A stretch of 64,000 bases of DNA from Luzula sylvatica. Lineage: Eukaryota > Streptophyta > Magnoliopsida > Poales > Juncaceae. The position numbers and the translations under genes are program-made. The stretch spans positions 11,034,215 to 11,098,214 of the forward strand of contig OX326961.1 in NCBI GenBank assembly GCA_946800325.1, written 5' to 3'. Under the pieces are notes generated by a model. The model was not told where the DNA came from, made no database searches, and saw only the letters and a list, made by a program, of their open reading frames with translations. How positions within the stretch are numbered: the stretch's first letter is position 1; the number at the start of each line of letters is the position of its first letter. Below are positions 24,578 through 34,412 of this stretch, in pieces.

Positions 24578-25423
24578 GGGAAATTTTCAAAAAAAACCCT
24601 ATCTTTTTTTGATATTCTAAGAAACCCCCTATCTTTTTGAAAACTCCACAAAAACCCCTCTACCAAACTTTTATTTTCAAATACTCCTCTATAAGAGTTA
24701 AAACTAACCATGAATGGTGTTAAAAAATTTTTGACCAAAATATCTTTTTATTTTCATATGTAGTAATTAAAAAAAGGTTATTTTTTCATTAATTATATTA
24801 GTTTTAAGAAAATTCATAAATATTTTTTAACATTTAGTGATTTCACAAAAATAAAATTATTAAATGTTGTGTTTGTATAATTTTAATATTTCATTTATTA
24901 TTCATGAAAAACTAACATCAGATAATAATAAAATAAACACCTTGAAAATATATTGATAGAAAAATATTTCTTTTATGTATTTTTTTTAATAGTTTCATAA
25001 TATTTTAATTTTTAAATATTTGCAAAATGTTCTTTTAATATTTTTGTTCATCCTTATTACTATTTTATGTTAGTTTTTAAGGAAAAAAATATATAAAAGT
25101 CAAACATATATAATATATGAAATATTAAAATTATATAAATAACATATGATAATAAAAAAAAATTAATTATTATAAGCTAAAAAAAATTTAGGACTTTTTT
25201 AAAATTAATAAAATAATACCAAAAATATTCTTTTAATTACTACATAGGTAAAAAGAAGGGTATTTTGGTCATTAAAAAAAATTAACACCATCCATGGTTA
25301 ATTTTAACTCCATAGGGTGTTATTTGAAAATAAAAATTTGGTAGAAGAGGTTTTTGGAGTTTCCAAAAAGACAGGAGGTTTTTTAAAATATCAAAAAAAA
25401 AGGGAATTTTTTGAAAATTTCCC
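24578..25423. mobile_element. Mutator-like non-autonomous element (846 bp)
   Basis: The ends start GGGAAATTTTC and are inverted copies over more than 200 bp. Flanks ATTTAATAA (24569-24577) and TTTTAATAA (25424-25432) are a 9 bp target duplication with one mismatch, as expected for Mutator-like elements. The inside is very AT-rich and non-coding. A related fragment lies at 43770-44335. Confidence 0.78.
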
Positions 25424-25997
25424 TTTTAATAATTGGGGCTATATTCTTGGATCAATTTTTTCAATAGAAAAGCTATTATGGTCTTGAATAATATCCTGGA
25501 TTTGGGCCGGCCCAGAAGTAGCATATAGTAATTTATAAGCTTTGACAAAACCCACTCTTATATCTTTGGGGGGAGGTTAGCCATGTACCTGAATCATCTT
25601 TTAATTGCCTCGATACACAAATATATTGTACTTCTGAAGTGTTCAAAACACAGCGAAATCGAACCAATTATATTTTGCATCTGAAATAATAAAAAAAATA
25701 AGCCACGTGTGCAAAAATAATTCCCACATATTAGGCATGTTAAAAGTTCGGGAAAGCCTAATACACAAAAATGCATAGATTTTGAAGTTTTTACAAGTAA
25801 ATATAACGATATAATTTACTTGGCTCGACAAGCTTTTCATTCAACAAAATATTCCTTTTTATATCTAACAAAACATATGTCATTGCTCCTGTTAAACATA
25901 TACAAATAGCAAACAAATCCAACACGGTCCAAGTTCATGATAATCTCAAGCTATACAAAAAAAACGATAAAAATAAACCTATTTATGCAAATATATT

Positions 25998-28485
25998 TTA
26001 GTTTCTTCTCTTATTTGACCTTGTAGATTTTTTGGTTTTTGTAGGAGGCGGCTCAGGAACAGGCAACAGCATGCCACCTCTTATTTCCTCGCCACCTGTC
26101 ACTTTGACAATGGTCTTTTGTGCCTCGATACACACCGTGAAATCTCTTATCTGATAAAGAATAAAAAAAATGAGTATCAGTAACTAAAAATATCAAATTT
26201 ACCCTTCTAAACATAAATAAAAAACAATATACCTGTTCTTCGAGATCACGAATCATTTCATCCTTCGATTTTGATGTTTCTTTTTCCCTACGAGAGAAAC
26301 ATAAAAAAAGATTATAATAAAAATTTAACAGAGCAAAAAATAAAAAAATCGATTAGAAAATCATTATACCTTTCTTCAATTTCCTTAAGCTTTTCACGCC
26401 AAATATTTTGATTTCTCGCGAGCTCATCATTTTTCTGTCAACAGAAACAATAATATATCATTCGATAAAAGGATATAAATGAAAATTAAATATTTCTACT
26501 CACAATTGATAGAGTTTTATTCTCCTTGTATAAATTTTCAAGATTTTGTTGAATTTCTCGAAGCTTGATGCTCAAGCCTTCATCCACGGCCTTAGAAAAT
26601 CGTTCTTTTTGGCTCTTTTCAAGTTTTGCCTCTAAAAGTAAACCTTCATAATACTGCCAAGAAATAAATAAATAAATAAAATATTGATTTAAATAATAGT
26701 AAAATATGAAATGTGTACTTGTCTTTGAGTTTCGAGTTGGCTCGCTAGAAGAGCATTATACTCGTCCACAACCTATTCAAATTCGAAATTCAGCAAAAAA
26801 ATTAAACCAAATAATAATATGAGAAGATATACGGGTTTTTTGGTAAAAAATATACCACGTCAATTTTACTATTATGAACAACAATGTTAAGCTCAGAATC
26901 CTCACTGGTACAACTATGTCCAGATTCGCCATCTTTTTTATGAAATTTCGCTATTTTTTCTCCACTTTTCGAGTGATTTAATCTATGAACGTAATTATCG
27001 CCCACATAATCCCAAACTCGATGCGTTTCGAGATCCAATGAGTAACTATGTTGCGTGTTTTTCCAATGTTTAAATGCATGGCCTTCTTTATACCTAATAT
27101 AATAATTATTACAATTATTAGGGTTTATGAATTAATATAATTATTTTTCGTCAATTAATTAAATTAAACGTACCTTCCACATCCAACGAAACCGCATATA
27201 AGACAAATCCAAAGATTCTCGTTCGTTTCGCAAATCGAACATGTTGGTTTGGTCGAGATATTTTGACAAAGATGACAAACCTGAAATTATTCAAAATTTC
27301 AACAAAATATCATGAGGGGTATAATTGGTATTTCTTTAAATTTTAAATTAATTTACCGGGCATGAGGAATTGACCCATTTGGGGACGCAAGGACACTGAA
27401 ATGAATGATCGCATGAAGTGATAATAATCCCACTTATATCTTGGTCCAATCTCTCTACAAAAAAAGATATTAATTAGTTAAGAAAAGTAATTATGTTGTA
27501 CAAAAAAGTTATATTGGTACGTACCGATACAAACAGGACAAGTGGGTAGCTCTGTAGACCCAACTGGAGGCGTAGTTTCAATCTCCATTGAATTCGTATA
27601 CTCAGCAGAGGCTAAGAACAATACATGGCATACGTCTCCCTACAAAAATGATTATTTTTTATTAAGTAGGGGCTTTTTTGTAATTTAGGAACAAAGCAGG
27701 GGCTTTTTTGCATATATTGAAAGCTTACAACTTCTGAAGAAGGGAATTGCCAGCCATTGATTGCAAGATAGAATCGATCTGTAGCCAATTGATCTTCGAA
27801 TTCAAACAACACGCTGTACCTATCTTCCATCCCATCATTTCTACGAAATGAAATAATTTTGCTTGCATTAAGTAAGAAATCAGTGAAGAATAATCGTGTG
27901 ATCAATAGGTGGTACCTAATAAAGTTTATTTTGCAGGCATGTTGAATATAGTCATCGCAAACCCAAAGGAAATTGTCTGGTGAGAGAGCATATGGAATTG
28001 CCACGATAAAGAGAAGCTTTCCTCTCCAAGCCTATAACCACAAAAATGACAAAAATTGAGGCTTAGTTTTGATAATTATGTTCAATTCGACTTAATTGAG
28101 GCTGTAATTTCAGAAAAAAGTTCAGTGAAATAGCAAAATTGGAGAGGAAAGAGAATACGGGGAGAAGTGAATCAGGAGGAGGAAGGGAATTGGAGGCGGA
28201 AGAAGAGGAAGCAACGGCTGCATATGAAGCAGACGGAGGAGGGGCAGGGCTCCGGTACAGATGGACGATTCCGTTAACAATCTGAACCCTTTTGCTTGGA
28301 CTCGGCTTTTGAGGTGAGCTGGTGATGCTAGTTCCGAGGACCTCGATAGGATCAGGCGCGGCGGAGATGACTGCGGCAGAGGTGGATGGGATGCCGGAGA
28401 AGGAAGAACCGGCGGCGGAGGAGGAGCAGGTCTCCTCCGGCAAGGAAGCGCAAGAATCTACTGAATGGATTCGGAGGCTAAACAT
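25998..28485 (-). CDS. BRIZ1: BRAP2 RING / ZnF-UBP E3 ubiquitin ligase, BRIZ1-like
   Basis: Twelve exons, all GT-AG, join to an unbroken 529 aa frame: 28159-28485, 27916-28031, 27729-27840, 27525-27639, 27357-27454, 27174-27280, 26856-27093, 26719-26772, 26504-26653, 26370-26434, 26233-26287 and 25998-26150. Domains in order: a BRAP2 RRM-like region (about 110-200; [17 protein letters not shown]), a RING (C219, C222, C238, H240, C246, C255, C258) and a ZnF-UBP (C270, C273, C282, C285, C290, H297, H301, H307). A coiled coil follows (about 372-480), then a basic tail ending NKRRN. In Arabidopsis, BRIZ1 and BRIZ2 form a heteromeric E3 ligase needed for seed germination. The choice of BRIZ1 over BRIZ2 is inferred and not tested. 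The start is the first ATG in a Ser/Pro-rich N-terminus. Exon 1's donor is chosen by frame and is the least certain junction. The gene is intact although transposons surround it. Confidence 0.9.
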
Positions 28486-28520
28486 GGTAATGATGTATCC
28501 GCAGCAACGAAGTCGTCCAA

Positions 28521-29807
28521 GGGCCCGTTTGATACAAGGGGCTGTTTGGCAAGAGGAATTAGTAGAATGGAATTGGATTATAAGGTGGAGGAGAAAGAAA
28601 TTCTGGAATTACTAATTCCACAGTTTGTTTGGATGACCAAATTATAAGATGTTGGAAAATATAATTCTCTGTTTGGTTGTTTACAAAATTTTGGAATTTC
28701 GTTATTGAAAATATAAAACTAAAGTTTGATTAAAATTATTGCAATATAATAGTATTATCATAATATTAAATTATTATAATACTAATATTATTTATATTGT
28801 AAATAATACTAATATATTAATATTTTTATATTAATGCTATTATATTAGCATATTCATATAATATACTATTATAATATTAACATATTAATATTATTAATAT
28901 TGTCAATATGTTTATATTAATAATATTATTTATATTGTAATACTAATATTTTAATATATTATTATTAATATATTATATTAATAATAATAAAATATATTAA
29001 TATATTAAAATAATAGTAATATATTAATAAATTATTGTATTACTAAATAATAATATTTTAATATTAATATTAATAATATATTTTAATATTAATATATTAA
29101 TATATTATATTGATATTAATATTATTATATTAATATTTATATAAATATATTGAAATAATATTAACATATTACTATTAATATATTATAATAATTATTATTA
29201 TTATATTAGTTATAATATTATTGTAATATTAATTAATATTATATTAATAATAATAATAATATTAATTATTAATATTAATATATTAATATTGATATTGGTA
29301 TTAATGTTGTTATTATTATTATTATTATTATTATAATGTTAAATAGTATTAATTATATATATTAATATAATATTATTATAATATAATATTTATTACAATT
29401 AATATAATTATTTTAATATAATTAATATAATATTAGAAATTATATAATTATAATATTATAATAATAATATAAAAATTGAATGTACTTAATATATATAATA
29501 TTATATTAATAAAACATATGTCGAAAATATCGAAGAAACAATATTTATTTATTACAATGAAATTGCATTATAGTTCAAATTGAATTGGTTATAAGTATTT
29601 AATTAATTAATTGTCTTAATTGGTTTTGGGTTTTCCATCATCTTGGCACTCCAAGTTTTGGTGGAATCAAATTTATCCTAAAAAATGGAACAATAATTAC
29701 CTCCACTTTGAAATTCACCTCTAATTCCACATGCCAAACAAAAAATTAAACTTTGCCTCATTTTGAAATTCTAATTCCACTCTAATTCCACCTCCCCAAA
29801 CATGCCC
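28521..29807. mobile_element. PIF/Harbinger-like non-autonomous element just upstream of BRIZ1-like gene
   Basis: The left end (GGGCCCGTTTG, then GGGGCTGTTTGGCAAGAGG) and the reversed right end (GGGCATGTTTGGGGAGGTGG) share the GGGC.TGTTTGG form of Tourist/PIF ends, followed by GGAATTAG on both sides. It starts only 36 bp beyond the BRIZ1 start codon, so the gene's leader or promoter must lie in or beyond it. The target duplication is not convincing (CAA/AAA). Confidence 0.5.
28730..29510. repeat. low-complexity TAA/ATT-rich core
   Basis: Almost only A and T, built from short irregular runs such as TTATTAATATTA and (TTA)n at 29305-29333. It makes up most of the interior of the PIF-like element. 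No coding potential. Confidence 0.85.
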
Positions 29808-29876
29808 AAAAGAGATTTTTTAGGGAGTCTTCGATTATTCCAAGAAAGTACAGTGAAAATAGAGTAAGAACTTGTT

Positions 29877-30717
29877 GGAGCATTTCTACCTATAATCCTA
29901 TTTTGAATCAAAATTTAAATTTTTTTTTTTTTTTTTAAATATTCCAAAAATAACTTCTTTTTTGATAATATTTCAAAAATAACCCAAACCGAGATTTTAA
30001 ATCCCGCCGGAATTTTTTTAATTTTTAAATATGATATATTTCCTCAAATTTTACCATAATATCTTTTATGAACTAATTAATACAATTAATTAAAATAATA
30101 ACTACTACATGATGGCCGTTAACTTAATACATAATTAATATTTATTCGAATTCATAAATTTTAATAAATTTTAATGAATATTTAATTATATGTTTTAATT
30201 ATCACGTTAATTAAATGTAATTATTTTATAATGGAGAGTTCGGCGGGTACATTTTGGAGTGCAATAAATTTTAATTTTTTTTTTCAAAGTTGTCAGTAAC
30301 TTTTTGAAAAAAAAATCACTTCCAAAAATGTATCCGCCGAATGCTCCATTATAGAACAATTACATTTAATTAACGTACTAATTAAAAGATATAATTAAAT
30401 ATTCATTAAATTTTATTCCAATTTATAAATTCGAATAAATATTAATTATGTATTAAGTTAACGTCCAACATGTACTAGTTATTATTTTAATTAAGTGTAT
30501 TAATTAGTTCACAAAAAATATTATGTTAAAATTTGGGGAAATATATCATATTTAAAATTTTCAAAAAAAATAAAAAAAAATTCCGGCGAGATTTAAAATA
30601 TTGGTTTGGGTTATTTTTGGAATATTATCAAAAAGGGGATTATTTTTGCAATACTTTTAGAAAGGGGGTTATTTTTTCAGTTTTGATTCAAAATAGGGTT
30701 ATATGTAGAAATGCTCC
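29877..30717. mobile_element. 841 bp foldback element (near-complete inverted repeat)
   Basis: The left arm starts GGAGCATTTCTACCTATAA and the reversed right arm GGAGCATTTCTACATATAA. The two arms stay aligned for about 400 bp to a centre near 30298, through landmarks such as AAATC.CGCCGGAATTTTT, GATATATTTCC and TAATTAAATGTAATT. Transcription across it would give a long hairpin RNA. No target duplication is clear. Confidence 0.85.
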
Positions 30718-31009
30718 TATGTATTTTTCATGTGTGTTGTTTGATGTGCTAGAATACTATATAATGGAAAGTAGAATTTATTGTTTTATGTGGAGAAAAA
30801 TTGAAAAGTAATTAAAATAAATTTTGTTGGTTTATGTATATTTAGAAAAATAAATTTAATAATGATAATGTTTGAAATATAAATTAATTATATATTAATA
30901 TATTAAGTACATTACACACAATATATATTTATATATATAGTTCATAAATTATATATAATAATTATATATCATTAATAAATAATATTGATTTATTTAATAT
31001 ATTAAAATA

Positions 31010-31560
31010 TTTAAATTGTATCATAATGTATAATTAATAAATAATAAATATTATTTATTTATTTAATATATTAATTAAATATTTATTTGTATCATAATAT
31101 AATTAATAAATAATAAATATGATTTATTTATTTAATATATTAAATAAATATTTAATTTGTATCATAATATAATTAATAAATATTATTTATTTATTTAATA
31201 TATTAAAAAAATATTTAATTTGTATCATAATATATAATTAATAAATATAATTAATTATTTTATATATTAAATAAATATTTAATTTGTATCATAATATATA
31301 ATTAATAAATAATAAATATTATTTATTTTTTTGATATATTAAATAAATATTTAATTTGTATCATAATATATAATTAATAAATAATAAATATTATTCATTT
31401 ATTGAATATATTAAAAAAATGTTTAATTTTTATCATAATATATAATTAATAAATATAATTATTTAATATATGAAATAATATTTAATTTGTATCATAATAT
31501 AAATAATAAATGATAAATATAATATATGTATATCTATAAATATTAATATTAATATTAATC
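31010..31560. repeat. AT-rich minisatellite, about 8 units of 65-75 bp
   Basis: The motif TTTGTATCATAATATATAAT recurs at about 31018, 31088, 31160, 31221, 31287, 31356, 31430 (variant) and 31488. It is separated by TTAATAAATAATAAATATTATTTATT-like filler of variable length. Flanking sequence from 30840 to 31640 is also almost pure AT. Confidence 0.8.
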
Positions 31561-31639
31561 ATATTAATTTAATGTATTAATAATTAAATAAATTTAGAGA
31601 TAATAATTAATAAATATATATACATACTAACATGTGTTT

Positions 31640-32590
31640 GTCTTGGGTCTTGTGTCTTGTATTTTCTCTTGATTTTTGAGGGACACACATTGAAGGAAAA
31701 TAGAGAGAAGAGAAATTATATGAGACATTGGATTCTATTTCATTCCCTAATTAGTACCAACACAATTATTTTTTATCCTCTAATTAATACTAATTTCCTA
31801 ATTAGTAGCAACACAATTTCTATCTATTCTTTCAATCACTTTCTTTGCTTTCGTCCATTTAATTAGGGATGTCAATGGGACGGGTCGGGGCCGGGGCAAG
31901 TCCTCCCCATATCAGCCCCGCCTTTCGCGGGGATTCCCCGTCCCGCACCCCGTTTAATTCACGGATAAATTTTATGTCTCATTAAAAAATTTCTTTGGTC
32001 TGCCAAATGGAAAGAAATTAAGGAAAGCGGGGTTCCATTCTCTGCATGCTACAGTAAGGCGAGATTTCATACCGCGCAAAAGACATTTTGAGAATTATGT
32101 TCAAAACTTGGTTATTTCGTGAATATTGTTTCAAAACTTGGTTAGATGCGAAAAATTTCCTAATTTTAAATACCACTCTTAATTTATACAATCACAAAAA
32201 ATGGTGATAATACAATATTAAAACTAAATAATACAAACGATATTAACTAATATAACAAATAAAATGGTTTTTAGTGCCATCATTTGGCACTTATTCATAT
32301 AATAAGATCTTCAATTGTATAGGTAATTTTCTCGTAAAATTTTGAAAATATTATTCGATTCAAGTATTCTAAACATCAAAATATTATTTGATTTGCTACT
32401 AAAAATCATATATATTTATCGAAAAGGGCTAGGTCATTAAAAAAAGCATGTTATCTATAGAAAATATTTGTACCAAATAAACATTAAATTTATATATTAA
32501 CACTAAAAATGGTATATTGACACAAAAAAACTTTCGGCATCACAAAGAATGTATAAATCCAAAAATAATATATTGATATTGAAATGATGT
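31640..32590. other. non-coding stretch with a GC-rich element end
   Basis: No gene is seen. At 31864-31975 the sequence TAGGGATGTCAATGGGACGG opens a GC-rich block resembling the reversed end at 16683, so a fragment of the same hAT-like family is likely. The rest is ordinary AT-rich spacer. Confidence 0.45.
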
Positions 32591-32599
32591 ATTAATACC

Positions 32600-33332
32600 T
32601 AGAGGTGGCAATCGGGCGGGTCGGGTCGGGTTCGGGTCGGGTCAATTCGGGTTCGGGTCATTTGGGGTTGCGGGTCGTTCGGGTCATCGGGTCGTTCGGG
32701 TTTCGGGTTGTTCGGGTTTAGGTCGTTTCGGTTTTCGGGTCGTTCGGGTTCGGGTCGTTCGGGTTCGGGTCGTTCGGGTTCCGGTCGTTTCGGTTTTCGG
32801 GTCGTTCGGGTTCGGGTCGTTTCGGTTTTTGTGTCGTTCGGGTTCAGGTCGTTTCGGTTCGGGTCGTTTCGATTTTCGGGTCGTTCCGGTCGTGACTATT
32901 TTGATTTTCGGGTAATTCAGATTTCACAAAATTTGATTTCGAATCATTCGATTTTCCAAAAATTTTGTTTTCGGGTAATTCCTGATTTATTTTATTGATT
33001 CCGAGATATTTTAGCAATATTATATTGATTTTAACAATAATATTTTAATTTTCGGATCATTCGGGTCGTGAGTTTCGGGTCATTCGGGTTTCGGGTTAGT
33101 TCGGGTTTCGGATCGTTCGGTTTCGGGTCGTTCGGTTTCGGGTCGATTTCGGGTTCGGGTCATTCGGTTTCGGGTCGATTTCGGGTTCGGATCATTCGGT
33201 TTCGGATTCGGATCATTCGGTTTCTGGTTCGGGTTCGGGTCGTTGACTTTTCAATATTTTCGGGTCGGGTCGGGTTCAGGTTCGGACGGGTCGGGTCATT
33301 TTTTCGGATCGGGTCAGATTTTGCCAGCTCTA
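32600..33332. mobile_element. hAT MITE filled with a GGGTCGTTCGGGTTTC-type minisatellite
   Basis: The ends TAGAGGTGGCAA and TTGCCAGCTCTA form an 11/12 bp inverted repeat. Flanks TTAATACC (32592-32599 and 33333-33340) are a perfect 8 bp target duplication, diagnostic of hAT. The interior is dominated by variants of CGGGTCGTTCGGGTTT at 32620-32900 and 33060-33310, separated by an AT-rich middle. Open frames through it are low-complexity (SGRSGSGRS-type) and are not genes. Confidence 0.88.
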
Positions 33333-33665
33333 TTAATACCATATATTGACACGGAAAACAATATAGTAATAAAAAATCAAATGTATACGAAACTAACATT
33401 CATATGATAATTGATAATGTTAGTTAGACACTAAAATAGTTAATTGACCATGAAAGTGATAATATTAAAACTGAAAATAGTATATTGGCAATAAAACAAT
33501 TTTCAAAAAACATATACGAATATATAGTTATTATTTTAATATATTTATATTATCTAAAAATAATTAATAAATATTAATTAAATATTAAATAAATAATAGC
33601 ATAGACTATCCTAGAAATATCATGAAGCTAATTTTTGGAATATCATAGAAGTATCCTAGAAATGA

Positions 33666-33668
<3 letters not shown>

Positions 33669-33728
<60 letters not shown>
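33669..33728. repeat. (TA)n microsatellite
   Basis: About 30 TA units that abut the left end of the TIR element. A matching (TA)n tract flanks its right end at 43521-43566. Confidence 0.95.
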
Positions 33729-33732
<4 letters not shown>

Positions 33733-33962
33733 GATGGTTCCATGGAGTCCCTATTTGGAGTCCTTATTTGGAGTCCCAATCTCCATCGTTAATTTAATTT
33801 TGATGGATGGTCAAGATTTAATTACAGAAGCGCTGCCCAAACTTTTAGTTATGTGCCCGAACCCTAGCACCTCAGACAGACAACGAGCCTCCTCCCCTTT
33901 CTCTTTCTCCCTCGTCTCTCTCTCTCACCCTCTCTAAACAGCTCTCCTCCACAACGGCATGA

Positions 33963-34382
33963 TGGAATGAACCTCTCTTCACTCACAATTCAGAATAGGA
34001 AATTAATAGAATTTTGGATCAATTTGATTAACAAACTCAAAGCAAACTCAAGCAATAGTTCATTACAAGATTAACATAAAAATATCTTTTATCTCTCTTC
34101 TCTCTCTTATACTTCTACTAAGGGTACTTTCGTAATTTCCCCTGTTACTAAACCGTTAAAGATGATAATTGGGCCCTCCTTCCCAGGAATAAACCTCGTA
34201 CGGCCCATTGTCCAACACTGGCCTTTTTAACTACTCCTGGCCCACTGCAATTCTCCTCGAGATCCGCCCCCATTCCCTACTGGACACGTGCCTCTTCCTT
34301 CTTAACTACTTAACCGAATTTGTAATTATGCAAAAAGAACCCTTACTTTTACTATTATTATTATATATACAAAATCATAACA
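33963..34382 (-). repeat. gypsy 3' LTR (420 bp)
   Basis: Plus-strand ends TGGAATGAACC and TCATAACA. It differs from its partner (40635-41054) at only about three positions over 420 bp. Target duplication CATGA is at 33958-33962 and 41055-41059. A purine-rich tract (GAGGAAGGAGT on the minus strand) directly precedes it. Confidence 0.95.
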
Positions 34383-34412
34383 ATACTCCTTCCTCAAAAA
34401 ATAAACCTTGTC

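Larger units (their letters stand above)
18691..25580 (-). pseudogene. LINE (L1-type ORF2) broken by nested insertions
   Basis: Minus-strand pieces line up in the order of one ORF2. Reverse transcriptase N-part is at 25433-25580 and 24063-24577 (RPDKAPGPEGLHNRFF, then GFVAGRNILDNVILQQEVMH). The catalytic YADDLVIY is at about 23795-23820, and the RT thumb (KLAGWKHKLLSQAGRLTLIQ) at 22342-23210. The zf-RVT CPICHVDSENVLHLF is at 19643-20007, and RNase H (DFSADPWEQVGWAFVIKD and FKWIPRELNMEADQLANMA) at 18691-19423. Between these pieces sit four unrelated inserts, at 19424-19642, 20008-22341, 23211-23712 and 24578-25423. Some frames also carry stops. The endonuclease part was not seen. It ends about 420 bp before the 3' end of the BRIZ1-like gene. 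Confidence 0.88.

Noticed and set aside
28322..28615. Plus-strand frame opposite the BRIZ1-like first exon
   Set aside because: It is the antisense shadow of a GC-richer Ser/Pro exon.
32708..33349. Two plus-strand frames rich in SGRSGSG and FGSFGF
   Set aside because: Low-complexity translation of the minisatellite in the hAT MITE.
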